From: Elioraea rosea | GTDB lineage: Bacteria; Pseudomonadota; Alphaproteobacteria; Acetobacterales; Acetobacteraceae | Length of the DNA stretch: 64,000 nt | Assembly: GCF_007644105.1 (NCBI RefSeq) | Contig: NZ_VFAC01000012.1 | Coordinates: forward strand, 35,840-99,839 | Direction: 5' to 3' | In this document: one piece after another, positions 38,196 to 47,623 of the stretch | Position numbering within the stretch: the first letter of the stretch is position 1 | Layout: each line of letters begins with the position of its first letter | Position numbers and translations under genes: made by a program | The notes under the pieces: model-generated | What the model was told of the DNA's origin: nothing | What the model saw: only the letters and a program-made list of their open reading frames with translations | The model's database searches: none

Positions 38196-38200
38196 GGCGC

Positions 38201-39046
38201 TCAGACCGTCGAGATGTCGGGCGCGTCGACCGCCTTCATGCCGACGACGTGGTAGCCGCAATCGACGTGGTGCACCTCGCCGGTCACACCCGAGGCGAGG
38301 TCGGACAGCAGGTACACGCCGGCCCCGCCGACATCCTCGATCGTGACGTTCCGCTTCAGCGGCGCGTTGTACTGGTTCCACTTCAGGATGTAGCGGAAAT
38401 CGCCGATGCCCGAGGCCGCCAGCGTCTTGATCGGCCCGGCGGAGATGGCGTTGACGCGAATGCCGTCGGGGCCGAGATCGGCGGCGAGGTAGCGCACGGA
38501 GGCCTCGAGCGCCGCCTTGGCAACGCCCATGACGTTGTAGTGCGGCGTCACCCGCTCGGCCCCGAGATAGGTCAGCGTCAGCAGCGCCGCGCCGGGCTTC
38601 ATCAGCGGCACCGCGCGCTGCGCCACGGCGGTGAAGCTGAAGCAGGAGATGTCCATCGAGCGCAGGAAATTGTCCCGGCTCGTGTTCAGGTACCGTCCCT
38701 TCAGCTCGTCCTTGTCCGACCAGGCGATCGCGTGGACGAGGAAGTCGAGGCTGCCCCAGGCCTGGGCGACCGCCTTGAAGGTCTCGTCCATCGAGGCTTC
38801 GTCGGTCACGTCGCAGGGTACGACGAGGCTCGAGCCGACCGAGGCGGCAAGCGGCTCGACGCGCTTCTGCAGCGCCTCGCCCTGGTAGGTGAAGGCGAGC
38901 TCGGCCCCCTGCGCGGCGCAGGCGGCGGCGATTCCCCATGCGATCGAGCGGTCATTCGCCACGCCCATGATGAGGCCGCGACGGCCGCGCATCAGGGTTC
39001 CGGTTGGCGTCGCGGAGGTGGTTTCCGCCGCCCGGCTGTCGTTCAT
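38201..39046 (-). CDS. fabI: Enoyl-ACP reductase (NADH)
   Basis: A 281-residue short-chain dehydrogenase that reduces enoyl-ACP in fatty acid synthesis. The cofactor motif is [17 protein letters not shown], and the catalytic Tyr-x6-Lys pair is Tyr170/Lys177 (YNVMGVAK). The usual FabI segments [14 protein letters not shown] and [15 protein letters not shown] follow. The N-terminal 18 residues are longer than E. coli FabI, so the ATG at Met19 is an alternative start. It is cotranscribed with aroC. Confidence 0.95.
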   Translation of the reverse strand: MNDSRAAETTSATPTGTLMRGRRGLIMGVANDRSIAWGIAAACAAQGAELAFTYQGEALQKRVEPLAASVGSSLVVPCDVTDEASMDETFKAVAQAWGSLDFLVHAIAWSDKDELKGRYLNTSRDNFLRSMDISCFSFTAVAQRAVPLMKPGAALLTLTYLGAERVTPHYNVMGVAKAALEASVRYLAADLGPDGIRVNAISAGPIKTLAASGIGDFRYILKWNQYNAPLKRNVTIEDVGGAGVYLLSDLASGVTGEVHHVDCGYHVVGMKAVDAPDISTV

Positions 39047-39180
39047 GCCTCAGATCCCGTCAAATGGCTCGGCCCTTGGTGGCACTGCCTGCGCGCGGCG
39101 GCAAGGGTCTTCGCAACCGCGGCACTGGACAGGGGCCGGACCTGCGCCAAAGTGCGCGGCGGAAAGAGCAGGAACCAAGC

Positions 39181-39783
39181 ATGCCCGACACGGCCGCCAC
39201 CACCGAAGACCCGATCGCCCGCTTCGAGGCCTGGATGGCCGATGCGGCGGAGAAGGAGCCGAACGACCCGAACGCCGTGTGCCTCGCCACCGCCACGCCC
39301 GACGGCCGCCCCTCGGCGCGGATGGTGCTGCTGAAGGGCGTCGATGCCCGGGGCTTCGTGTTCTACACCAACCTCGAAAGCCGCAAGGGCGGAGAGCTCG
39401 CCACCAACCCGCACGCCGCGCTCTGCTTCCACTGGAAGTCGCTCACCCGGTCCGTGCGCGTCGAGGGCCAGGTCGAGAACGTGTCGGCGGAGGAGGCGGA
39501 TGCCTACTACGCCTCGCGCGCGCGGGGCTCGCGAATCGGCGCCTGGGCCTCGAAGCAGTCCCGCCCCCTCGAGAGCCGCTACGCGCTCGAGAAGCGGGTT
39601 GCCGAGTTCGGTCTCAAGTACGCCGTTGGCGACATCCCACGCCCGCCCTTCTGGTCGGGCTTCCGGCTCGTGCCCGCGCGCATCGAGTTCTGGCGCGACA
39701 TGCCGTTCCGGCTGCACGAGCGGCTCGTGTTCCTGCGGGAGGGGCCGGACGCGCCGTGGAGGACGGAGCTTCTCTACCCGTGA
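39181..39783 (+). CDS. pdxH: Pyridoxamine 5'-phosphate oxidase
   Basis: A 200-residue FMN enzyme converting pyridoxine or pyridoxamine 5'-phosphate to PLP. Motifs: [21 protein letters not shown], the Lys/Arg FMN contacts in [16 protein letters not shown], and the C-terminal substrate loop [14 protein letters not shown], ending with the family's LYP. The ATG at 39181 is preceded by CAGGAA. It is divergent from fabI and overlaps the next gene's GTG. Confidence 0.96.
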   Translation: MPDTAATTEDPIARFEAWMADAAEKEPNDPNAVCLATATPDGRPSARMVLLKGVDARGFVFYTNLESRKGGELATNPHAALCFHWKSLTRSVRVEGQVENVSAEEADAYYASRARGSRIGAWASKQSRPLESRYALEKRVAEFGLKYAVGDIPRPPFWSGFRLVPARIEFWRDMPFRLHERLVFLREGPDAPWRTELLYP

Positions 39784-41264
39784 GCGGCGCGCGCGGCGGC
39801 CGGGACGAGGTCGTCGCCTTCCTCGCCTCCCTCGCCGGCCGGCCGCCGGTCGAGACGCATATCAGCCTGGTCTTCCTCGGGCGCGACGAGGCGTGGAAGC
39901 TCAAGAAGGCCGTACGCCTCTCCTTCCTCGACTTCACGACGCTGGCTGCCCGCGAGCGCTTCTGCCGGCGCGAGCTCGCGCTCAACGCCCCCGCGGCACC
40001 GGGCCTCTACCGCGACGTGGTGCCGATCGTCCGACGGGATGGCCAGCTCGCCCTAGGCGGCGAGGGAGAGGTGGTCGACTGGGTGCTGCGCATGGCGCGG
40101 GTGCCGGAGGATGACTTCCTCGACCGCGTGGCCGAGCGCGGCGGGCTCACGCCGTCGCTCCTCGATGCCCTTGGCGATTCCGTCGCCGCGTTCCATCAAG
40201 CGCTGCCTCCCGTCGCCGGGGTCGACCTTGCCGAGGCGATGCGCCGCGTGGTGCAGGGCAACGCGGTCGCCGCGCGCGAGGCGGGGCTGCCCGTCGCGCG
40301 TGTCGGGACATGGCGCGAGGCGGCGGAAGCCGGGATCGCGCGGCTCGCCGGCCATCTCGCCGCGCGCGCGAAGGGTGGCTTCGTCCGCCGCGCGCATGGC
40401 GATCTCCATCTCGGCAACCTCTGCCTCTGGCAGGGCCGCCCGGTTCCCTTCGACGCGCTGGAGTTCGACGAGGCGCTGGCGACGATCGATACGGGCTACG
40501 ACCTCGCCTTCCTGCTGATGGACCTCGAGCAGCGCAGCGGCCGGGCAGCGGCCAACCGCGTGCTGTCGCGCTACGTCGCGCGCACCAGCGACGTCGCCCT
40601 CCTCGGCGCGCTCCCGCTCTACCTCTCGACCCGCGCGATGGTGCGCGCCCATGTCACGGCGCGGATGGGCGAGGCCGCGCGCGGCGAGGCGCTTCTCGGC
40701 GCGGCGGGGGCCTATCTCCGCCCCGCGAAGCCGCGCCTCGTCGCCATCGGGGGCTTGCAGGGAACGGGAAAGACGACGCTCGCCCGCGCGATCGCCCCCG
40801 CGCTCGGCCCCTCGCCAGGCGCGCTCGTGCTGCGGAGCGACGAGACGCGCAAGCGCCTCGCAGGCGTCGCGCCGGAGGAGCGGCTGCCGGCGTCCTCCTA
40901 TACGCGCGAGGCGTCCGCGGCGGTGTATGCGGCGCTCGAGGAGGCTGCGGCCGCGGCGCTCGCGCACGGCCATGCGGCGATCGTCGACGGGGTTTTTCTT
41001 GCGCAAAAGGAACGAGACGGGATCGAACAGGTCGCGCGCCGCGCCGCCGTGCCCTTCGCAGGCATCTGGCTCGAGGCGCCGCTTGCCGTCCTCGAGGCCA
41101 GGCTGGCCGCGCGGCGGGGCGACGCGTCGGACGCCGATGCCGCCGTCGTCAGGCAGGCTGCCGCCCGCGAGACCGGCGGGATCGGCTGGACGAGGCTCGA
41201 TGCCGCATCGGAAGGGCTTGCGGCACGCGCCGAAGCGGTGGTGAATGCCGCCACGGGCAAGTGA
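39780..41264 (+). CDS. Two-domain kinase: APH-like domain fused to P-loop kinase
   Basis: A 494-residue protein. The N-terminal half (about 1-320) is an aminoglycoside-phosphotransferase-like fold: [13 protein letters not shown] has the catalytic Asp, and [25 protein letters not shown] has the metal Asp. The C-terminal half (about 325-494) is a gluconate-kinase/AAA_33-like P-loop domain with Walker [11 protein letters not shown]. Such fusions are widespread in proteobacteria and uncharacterised; true antibiotic resistance is not implied. It starts with GTG overlapping the pdxH stop. Confidence 0.9.
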   Translation: MSGARGGRDEVVAFLASLAGRPPVETHISLVFLGRDEAWKLKKAVRLSFLDFTTLAARERFCRRELALNAPAAPGLYRDVVPIVRRDGQLALGGEGEVVDWVLRMARVPEDDFLDRVAERGGLTPSLLDALGDSVAAFHQALPPVAGVDLAEAMRRVVQGNAVAAREAGLPVARVGTWREAAEAGIARLAGHLAARAKGGFVRRAHGDLHLGNLCLWQGRPVPFDALEFDEALATIDTGYDLAFLLMDLEQRSGRAAANRVLSRYVARTSDVALLGALPLYLSTRAMVRAHVTARMGEAARGEALLGAAGAYLRPAKPRLVAIGGLQGTGKTTLARAIAPALGPSPGALVLRSDETRKRLAGVAPEERLPASSYTREASAAVYAALEEAAAAALAHGHAAIVDGVFLAQKERDGIEQVARRAAVPFAGIWLEAPLAVLEARLAARRGDASDADAAVVRQAAARETGGIGWTRLDAASEGLAARAEAVVNAATGK

Positions 41265-41280
41265 TAGGCTCTGATCCGGC

Positions 41281-41315
41281 TCGACAGGGTCCGTTCGACA
41301 GGGTCCGTTCGACAG
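41281..41315 (+). repeat. 14-bp tandem repeat, 2.5 copies
   Basis: TCGACAGGGTCCGT is repeated perfectly at 41281-41294 and 41295-41308, with a partial TCGACAG at 41309. It ends 14 bases before the universal stress protein ATG, in its leader, and could alter expression if copy number changes. Confidence 0.85.
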
Positions 41316-41329
41316 ACAGGGGGGCTCCC

Positions 41330-42205
41330 ATGGCGTACCGCAAGCTGCTGGTTCCCGTGATCGGCACCGAGGCCGGCGAGGCCGCGCTCGCCACCGCCTT
41401 CATGGCAGCACGGATCTGGCAGGCGCATGTGCATGGCCTGCATGTCCGGATCGATCCGCGCGACGTCGCCCCGCTTGCCGGCGAAGGCCTCTCGGGCGCG
41501 ATGATCGAGGAGATGATGAGCGCGACCGAGCGCGAGAGCAGCGAGCGCGCCAAGGGCGTGCACGCGATGTTCGCCCGCTACATCGCCGAGCACGAGATCC
41601 CCGCCGTCTCCGACCCGACCGACGCGTTCAAGGCCGGGCGGGTGACGGCGAGCTTCGGGTCGATCATCGGCCGGGAGGAGGACATCGTCGCGCAGCAGGC
41701 GCGGCTCTCCGACATCGTCGTCATCGCCCACCCGGAAGCGGGCGACGACGTCTCGACCTCCGACGCGCTGCACGCGGTCCTGTTCGACAGCGGCCGGCCG
41801 GTGATGGTGACGCCGAAGAAGGTGCCGGCGACGCTCGGCACGCGCGTCTGCGTCGCCTGGAACGGCACCGCCGAATCCGCCGCCGCCGTCGCCGGCGCGC
41901 TGCCCTGGCTCGAGCGCGCAGAGGCCGTCCGCGTGCTCTACGCCGACGAGTACCAGCGCCGCGGGCCGGAGGCGATGGGGCTGCTCGACTACCTTGCCTG
42001 GCACGGCATCAAGGCAGACAGCGCGCAGTTCAAGCCGCTGAACAACTCCGTCGGCGCTGGCCTGCTCGCGGCCTCGGCAGAGTTCGGCGCCGACCTCCAG
42101 GTGATGGGCGCCTACAGCCACTCCCGGCTGCGTCAGCTCATCCTCGGCGGCGTGACGCGCCACGTGCTCGAGCACGCAGGCATCACGCTCCTGATGTGCC
42201 GCTGA
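41330..42205 (+). CDS. Tandem-domain universal stress protein
   Basis: A 291-residue cytosolic protein with two UspA-like domains. The first begins MAYRKLLVPVIGTEAGE; the second begins TRVCVAWNGTAESAAAVAGAL and ends with GAYSHSRLRQLILGGVTRHVL, a nucleotide-loop variant of GxxGx9G. The C-terminal copy looks able to bind ATP and the first looks degenerate. The ATG at 41330 is the only sensible start after the intergenic repeat. Its last 23 bases overlap the convergent methyltransferase gene. Confidence 0.88.
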   Translation: MAYRKLLVPVIGTEAGEAALATAFMAARIWQAHVHGLHVRIDPRDVAPLAGEGLSGAMIEEMMSATERESSERAKGVHAMFARYIAEHEIPAVSDPTDAFKAGRVTASFGSIIGREEDIVAQQARLSDIVVIAHPEAGDDVSTSDALHAVLFDSGRPVMVTPKKVPATLGTRVCVAWNGTAESAAAVAGALPWLERAEAVRVLYADEYQRRGPEAMGLLDYLAWHGIKADSAQFKPLNNSVGAGLLAASAEFGADLQVMGAYSHSRLRQLILGGVTRHVLEHAGITLLMCR

Positions 42206-42848
42206 GGCGGTAGATGACCGTGCGCCTCAGCTCCCGATCCTCGAGCTCGCGGGTCACCGGAACGTCGTAGGCGGCAACCGCCTCTATGCCGCCCCGCGGC
42301 AGGTAGGCGCGGCCCGGATCGGCGAGCAGCACGAGCGTGCCGGCATCGGCCGCCTGGCGGAGCCAGGGCACGACGCGCGCCGTCATCCGCGCCTCGTAGC
42401 AGACATCGCCGGCGAGGATGACGTCCCACCCCGAAGGCGGTGCGGCAAGAAGATTCGAAGCCTCCGTCTCGATCGCAACGCCATTGGCTGCCGCGTTCAG
42501 ACGCGCCGCGGTCGCGGCAAGCGGGTCGAGCTCGGCGGCAAGCACGTGCGCCGCCCCCGCCTTCGCCGCGGCGATCGCGGCGAGCCCGCAGCCAGCGGCG
42601 AAATCGAGCACGCGCCTGTCTCGCACCAAGGCCGGATCGTCGAGCACGAAGCGCGCGAGCGCCTGCCCGCCTGGCCAGGCGAAGGCCCAGTAGGGCGGCT
42701 CGACACCCGAGCGGGCGAGCGAGACCTCCGTCGCCTCCCAGATCGGCGTGATGGCGGAGGCAAGATGGAGCGTGACCTCGGGAACGAGAGGCGGTGCGGC
42801 CGGCGCGGTCTGGCCGAGGACGAAGGCCTCGCGCTCCGCCTCGGTCAC
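42183..42848 (-). CDS. Class I methyltransferase, ETFB-lysine/PrmA-like
   Basis: A 221-residue SAM-dependent methyltransferase. Motif I is VLDFAAGCGLAAIAAAKAGA, then the acidic strand VLAAELDP, and DVILAGDVCYEARMTARV. The N-terminal PPYWAFAWPGGQALARFVL is characteristic of the family that includes mitochondrial ETF-beta lysine methyltransferase. The start is GTG at 42848 overlapping the ubiA stop. Protein methylation is inferred from homology only. Confidence 0.85.
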   Translation of the reverse strand: MTEAEREAFVLGQTAPAAPPLVPEVTLHLASAITPIWEATEVSLARSGVEPPYWAFAWPGGQALARFVLDDPALVRDRRVLDFAAGCGLAAIAAAKAGAAHVLAAELDPLAATAARLNAAANGVAIETEASNLLAAPPSGWDVILAGDVCYEARMTARVVPWLRQAADAGTLVLLADPGRAYLPRGGIEAVAAYDVPVTRELEDRELRRTVIYRLSGTSGA

Positions 42849-43759
42849 AGAACCCGGCCGGCGACGATCGCCGCGGCGACGACGAGGCCGACATCGCGGT
42901 TCGCGCGGAACAGCCTGCCGCAGCGCGCCGCATCGTCGATCGCGAGCGTCGCGACCTGCCAGGCAAGCATCGCCGCGGCAATGCCGAGGACGGCGTAGAA
43001 GGCCGCGCCGAGCCCCGCCATCGTGCCGGCAAGAGCGGCGAGCAGGACCGTCGCTGCATAGCAGGCCGCAAGGAACGGCCGCGTCGCCTCGCCGAACAGC
43101 CGCGCCGTCGAGTGAACGCCAACGAGCGCGTCGTCCTCGCGGTCCTGGTGGGCGTAGATCGTGTCGTAGCCGAGCGTCCAGAAGAACGCCGCCGCGTAGA
43201 GCACGAACGCCTCGGGCGCGAGCGTTCCCGTCGCCGCCGCATAGCCCATCGGCACGCCCCAGTTGAAGGTGACGCCGAGGAAGGCCTGCGGCCACCAGGT
43301 GATGCGCTTCATGCCGGGGTAGATCGCGATCGGGACCAGCGAGGCGACGCCGAGCAGGATCGCTGCGAGGGAGAGCTGCAGGAGGATCGCGAGACCGATC
43401 AGCAGAAGCAGAAGCAGGAAGGCGAGCGCCTGGCGCACAGAGAGGAGGCCGGAGGCGAGCGGGCGGCCGGCGGTACGGGCGACGCGGCGGTCGATGTCGC
43501 GGTCCCAGAGATCGTTCACGACGCAGCCCGCGCCGCGCATCACCACCGCGCCGATGCCGAACAGCCCGACGAGCCACGGGTCGGGCCACGGCGCGCCGCC
43601 GAGCGCGAGGCCCCAGAGCCCGGGAAGGAACAGGAGCCAGGTGCCGATCGGCCTGTCGAGCCGTGCGAGCAGGGCGTAGGGGCGGATGCCCGCGGGCAGG
43701 CGCGCGACAAGCCCGTCGGCGCGGATGTCGGAGGCGGGGCTGGGTTGGGCGGTGTGCAT
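42845..43759 (-). CDS. ubiA: 4-hydroxybenzoate polyprenyltransferase
   Basis: A 304-residue integral membrane prenyltransferase in ubiquinone synthesis. The two Asp-rich metal motifs are NDLWDRDIDRRVARTAGRPLASG and DTIYAHQDREDDALVG. About eight to nine hydrophobic helices are readable. The start used is the ATG at 43759 (MHTAQPSPASDIR). It is divergent from rsmE across 61 bases, a common alphaproteobacterial arrangement. Confidence 0.95.
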   Translation of the reverse strand: MHTAQPSPASDIRADGLVARLPAGIRPYALLARLDRPIGTWLLFLPGLWGLALGGAPWPDPWLVGLFGIGAVVMRGAGCVVNDLWDRDIDRRVARTAGRPLASGLLSVRQALAFLLLLLLIGLAILLQLSLAAILLGVASLVPIAIYPGMKRITWWPQAFLGVTFNWGVPMGYAAATGTLAPEAFVLYAAAFFWTLGYDTIYAHQDREDDALVGVHSTARLFGEATRPFLAACYAATVLLAALAGTMAGLGAAFYAVLGIAAAMLAWQVATLAIDDAARCGRLFRANRDVGLVVAAAIVAGRVL

Positions 43760-43820
43760 CGTCCCTATAGTCTGGCCGCATCGGAGAGCAACGCAACCGA
43801 GGGCCACATAGCCTCTGCCC

Positions 43821-44561
43821 ATGAGCACGATCCGCCTCTACGTGACCGAACCGCTGCACGAGGGCGCCATGGTCACGCTTCCGGCGCAGCAGGCGCATTA
43901 CCTCGGCGCGGTGATGCGCCGCGGCGTCGGCGACGGCGTGCGCCTGTTCAACGGGCGCGACGGCGAGTGGCAGGCGACGATCGCCGCGCTTGGCAAGGGC
44001 CGCGCGACGCTCGCCGTCGGTGCGCGGACGCGCGCGCAGGCTCCCTCGCCTGATCTCTGGCTGCTCGCGCCGGTTCTCAAGCGCGAGACGCTGGAATGGA
44101 CCGTGGAGAAGGCGACCGAGCTTGGCGTCTCGCGGATCCAGCCGGTGACGAGCGAGCGGAGCGCCGTGCACCGCACCAACGTGCCGCGCCTTGCCGCGAT
44201 CGCCGCCGAGGCGGCGGAGCAGTGCCGCAGGCTCGACGTGCCGGAGATCGGCGAGCCCGTGGCGCTCCGAACCCTTCTTGCCTCCTGGGAGGCCGCGCGG
44301 CTCCTGCTTCTGGCCGACGAATCGGGCGCCTCCCCGCCCATCCCGACCGTCCTCGCCGACGCGCCGCGCGGGCCCTGGGCGGTGCTGGTCGGGCCGGAGG
44401 GCGGGTTCTCGCCTGCCGAACTTGACGCATTCGGCAAACTCGCTTTCTGTCGCCCCGCCAGCCTTGGCCCGCGCATCCTGCGGGCCGAGACGGCTGCGCT
44501 TTCCACCCTCGCCGTTCTCCAGGCCCTGGCGGGGGACTGGCGCAATCCCCATTTCGTCTGA
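43821..44561 (+). CDS. rsmE: 16S rRNA m3U1498 methyltransferase
   Basis: A 246-residue SPOUT methyltransferase. It has an N-terminal PUA-like domain (RLYVTEPLHEGAMVTL), then KRETLEWTVEKATELGVSRI and ERSAVHRTN. The trefoil-knot SAM loop is VLVGPEGGFSPAELDAF followed by LGPRILRAETAALSTLAVL. Normal length. gshA follows at 60 bases. Confidence 0.95.
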   Translation: MSTIRLYVTEPLHEGAMVTLPAQQAHYLGAVMRRGVGDGVRLFNGRDGEWQATIAALGKGRATLAVGARTRAQAPSPDLWLLAPVLKRETLEWTVEKATELGVSRIQPVTSERSAVHRTNVPRLAAIAAEAAEQCRRLDVPEIGEPVALRTLLASWEAARLLLLADESGASPPIPTVLADAPRGPWAVLVGPEGGFSPAELDAFGKLAFCRPASLGPRILRAETAALSTLAVLQALAGDWRNPHFV

Positions 44562-44621
44562 CGCATCCTGCCGGCTGCCCGGCGCCCGCCCCATCCTTCG
44601 ACACAAGAACGCGAGACCATC

Positions 44622-45968
44622 ATGTCGGGACCATCCGAAGGCGATGCCACGCCGATCACGTCGTTCCGCCAGATGGTCGAGCACATCGCCGGCGGCGCCA
44701 AGCCGCGCGATGCCTGGCGCATCGGCACCGAGCACGAGAAGATCGTGTTCCGGAAGGACGACCTGTCTCCCCCGCCGTACCAGGGCGAGGCCGGCATCCG
44801 CTCCCTGCTCGAGGGAATCGCCGCGACCGGCTGGGAGCCGGTGACGGACAAGGGCAACGTGATCGGCCTGAAGCGGGGGCGCGGCAATGTCTCGCTCGAG
44901 CCCGGCGGGCAGTTCGAGCTCTCCGGCGCGCCGATGGCTGACCTACATGCCACGAAGGCCGAGCTCGACGAACATCTCGACGCCTGCCGCAGTGTCGGCG
45001 GGCGTCTCGGCCTCGCCTTCCTGCCGCACGGGTTCCATCCGCTCAAGCGCCGCGACGAGATGCCGTGGATGCCGAAGAGCCGCTACGCGATCATGCGCCG
45101 CTACATGCCGCTCAAGGGCAAGCTCGGCCTCGACATGATGCTGCGCACCTCGACGGTGCAGGTGAACCTCGACTTCGCCGACGAGGCGGACATGGTCGAG
45201 AAGTTCCGCATCTCGCTCGCGCTGCAGCCTGTCGCGATCGCGCTGTTCGCCAACTCGCCGTTCACCGAGGGGAGGCCGAACGGGTTCAGGAGCTTCCGCG
45301 CGAATGTCTGGACCGATACGGACCCGGACCGTTGCGGCATTCCCTCCTTCGTGTTCGATAAGGGCTTCGGCTACGAGCGCTGGGTCGAGTACCTGCTCGA
45401 CGTGCCGATGTACTTCGTGATGCGCGACGGGCAGTACATCGACGTCGCCGGCCAGTCGTTCCGCGAGTTCATGGAGGGCAGGCTGCCAGGCATGCCTGGC
45501 GAGCGGCCGACGGTGGGCGACTTCGCCGACCACATCACCACCGCCTTCACCGAGGTGCGGCTCAAGCGCTACCTCGAGATGCGCGGCGCCGATTCGGGCC
45601 CGCCCGGGATGCTCATGGCGCTACCGGCGCTGTGGACGGGACTTCTGTACGACAAGGGCGCGCAGGCCGAGGCGCTCGCTCTCGTGACTGACCATCCCTG
45701 CGGCGACTACCAGGCGCTGCACCGCGACGTGCCGCGGCTCGGGCTTGCGGCGCCGTGGTGCGACGGCACGGTGCGGTCGCTCGCGCGCGAGGTAGTGTCG
45801 ATCGCGAAGCGCGGCCTTTCCGCTCGCGCCATGGGCGAGGAGGTCTACCTCGCGCCGCTCGAAGAGATCGTGGAGACAGGCCGCACGCTCGCTGATCGCT
45901 GGCTCGAGCGGTACGAGACCGCCTGGGGTGGCGACGTCTCGCGCATCTTCGCTGAAGGCGCGCTGTGA
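44622..45968 (+). CDS. gshA: Glutamate-cysteine ligase (proteobacterial/plant type)
   Basis: A 448-residue first enzyme of glutathione synthesis, of the class II/plant-like family. Motifs: WRIGTEHEKIVF, SLEPGGQFELSGAP, MMLRTSTVQVNLDFADE, and NSPFTEGRPNGFRSFRANVW. Cys residues occur at several places, and the redox disulfide of plant enzymes may or may not be kept. The ATG at 44622 is the first after rsmE. Confidence 0.93.
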   Translation: MSGPSEGDATPITSFRQMVEHIAGGAKPRDAWRIGTEHEKIVFRKDDLSPPPYQGEAGIRSLLEGIAATGWEPVTDKGNVIGLKRGRGNVSLEPGGQFELSGAPMADLHATKAELDEHLDACRSVGGRLGLAFLPHGFHPLKRRDEMPWMPKSRYAIMRRYMPLKGKLGLDMMLRTSTVQVNLDFADEADMVEKFRISLALQPVAIALFANSPFTEGRPNGFRSFRANVWTDTDPDRCGIPSFVFDKGFGYERWVEYLLDVPMYFVMRDGQYIDVAGQSFREFMEGRLPGMPGERPTVGDFADHITTAFTEVRLKRYLEMRGADSGPPGMLMALPALWTGLLYDKGAQAEALALVTDHPCGDYQALHRDVPRLGLAAPWCDGTVRSLAREVVSIAKRGLSARAMGEEVYLAPLEEIVETGRTLADRWLERYETAWGGDVSRIFAEGAL

Positions 45969-46063
45969 CTGCGCTTTTGTAACGCTTCCGCGCCGTCTCG
46001 ACAGGTCAGCCAAGCGAACTTAGGATCGGCCGTGGCAGGGTCTGGGAGGGCCTTGCAGCCGCG

Positions 46064-46114
46064 GCATGCGCCGGGCGTGCCGCATGCGGCCGGGTTAGTC
46101 CGTCTCTAGCCCGG
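46064..46114 (+). promoter_or_regulatory. Tandem hairpins upstream of the secreted protein gene
   Basis: GCATGCG (46064-46070) can pair with CGCATGC (46081-46087). A second, stronger hairpin has CCGGGTTAG (46090-46098) pairing with CTAGCCCGG (46106-46114) around a 7-base loop, a 9-bp stem with one G-T pair. No T tract follows. It lies about 80 bases upstream of the next ATG, in the 224-base gap after gshA, which has no supported gene. Confidence 0.55.
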
Positions 46115-46192
46115 AACGTTTCCGTGTCCTCACGGCGTTCCCGGCCGGTGCGCAAGGCGCCGTACGCCGTGCCATCGCCGGGAGCATTCACG

Positions 46193-47608
46193 ATGAACCG
46201 TGCGGCGTCAGGCTTTCTCGCCATTGCCCTAGTCGGCGCCTTTGCTGGGCCGGCCGCGGCCACCTTGCGCATCCCCGATTGCGATGCCCTCGCCAGCTGG
46301 GCATCGAGCTACGAGCGCGGCGCGCAATGGAAGCCGAACCAGTTCGGAACGCGCTATTGGTTCCCGCCCGGCTTCGCCGCACCGGCGACGGCGGACACGT
46401 TCGGCAAGCCGGTGCTCGAATGGAGCGTCGAGGAGGCGAAGGAGGCCGCCGAGGCGCTGCGCAGGTGCGAGCAGGCGCTTCGCCGGGCCAATAGGCTGGC
46501 CGAGCGGAACGACGTGAGCGCCATGCGCGGCTACGCGCAGAACAATGTGGCGCGCTATCTCCAGGCGCTGGCCGAGGCGCGGGCGGAGGTGCCGGCGCGG
46601 CTCTCATCGCTCGAGAGCGCCGCACCGTCGACTTCGCTGCTGGCCTTCTACGCCGCTCTCGCGGATCTCGGGCGCGACCGCAGGGCGTTCAACGAGGCGA
46701 ACCGCGCAACAGGCGGACTTCAGGGGCAGGAGCAGGCCGAGGCGCGCGCGTTGATGGCGGCGCTGCGCGACCTGCCCGAGGCCGAGGCGGCAGGTGCCGT
46801 CCGTGAGATTGCCTCCGCCCGGCTCGGCACGATCCGCGGCGGCGTACGCGACAGCATCGTCGCCTCCTTCGCCGAGATGCCGACCAGCGTTGCCTCCCTC
46901 CAGCGGCTGACGGCGATGCCGCTTGCTCTTCGCCGCGAGCATGGCGAGGCGCTGGGCGCGGAGGACTACGCCGCCATCGACCGAGCGATCGCCGCGCGCA
47001 GGGCCGAGATGGGTGCGAGCATCGCCGATGACCTTGCCGCCTCGATCGCAGCGCTGCCCGCGAACGAGGAGGCCTTCCGGCTGATCGACCAGCGCACCGA
47101 CGAACGCCTCCTGGTGATGCTGCCACGCGCTGGTGCGGCGAAGGTCACGGAGGCGGCTGCGGCGCAGCGGCAGAAGGCCGGCGCGGCCCTGCTTGCCGAT
47201 CTGAGGCCGAAACTCTCCGCCCTTCCTGAGACTCAGGAAAGCCTCGACCTGATCGACGGCACGCTGATGCCGGCCATCGCCCGCATCCCCGACAGCGCAG
47301 GCGAGCAGAAGGCAAAGCTGATCGAGGCGGATCGCGAGCGCCGCGCCGCGATCCTCGCCGCCGTGAACCGCGCCGAACGCGGCAGCCTGCGCGGCCGCGT
47401 CTATGACAGCCCGGCGGGGTTCTCGCTCGAGTTTGTCGACCGCACGCGCGTCTTCCTCAAGCAGGGAAACGGTCAGACAGCGGCAGGCACCTACACCGAG
47501 GAGGACGACGGCCGCGTGGTCGTGTCCATCAACGGGCAGTCGATGGTGCTCACGCGCGAGGGTCGCACCCTCGCCGGCGGCCCGACCGTGTTCAGGCGAT
47601 CGAAGTAG
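46193..47608 (+). CDS. Secreted helical protein of unknown function
   Basis: A 471-residue protein with a clear signal peptide (MNRAASGFLAIALVGAFAGPAAA). The mature protein is almost all helical from residue 50 to about 395, rich in Ala/Glu/Arg with heptad-like stretches. It ends with a short beta-rich domain (SPAGFSLEFVDRTRVFLKQ, then ingqsmvltreg-like strands). GGAG lies 8 bases before the ATG. I do not recognise it. It converges on tldD. Confidence 0.75.
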   Translation: MNRAASGFLAIALVGAFAGPAAATLRIPDCDALASWASSYERGAQWKPNQFGTRYWFPPGFAAPATADTFGKPVLEWSVEEAKEAAEALRRCEQALRRANRLAERNDVSAMRGYAQNNVARYLQALAEARAEVPARLSSLESAAPSTSLLAFYAALADLGRDRRAFNEANRATGGLQGQEQAEARALMAALRDLPEAEAAGAVREIASARLGTIRGGVRDSIVASFAEMPTSVASLQRLTAMPLALRREHGEALGAEDYAAIDRAIAARRAEMGASIADDLAASIAALPANEEAFRLIDQRTDERLLVMLPRAGAAKVTEAAAAQRQKAGAALLADLRPKLSALPETQESLDLIDGTLMPAIARIPDSAGEQKAKLIEADRERRAAILAAVNRAERGSLRGRVYDSPAGFSLEFVDRTRVFLKQGNGQTAAGTYTEEDDGRVVVSINGQSMVLTREGRTLAGGPTVFRRSK

Positions 47609-47623
47609 CGGCGGCGGCGGCGC

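Noticed and set aside
39780..41264. Aminoglycoside resistance gene
   Set aside because: Only the fold is shared; fusion with a P-loop kinase and the housekeeping context argue against resistance.
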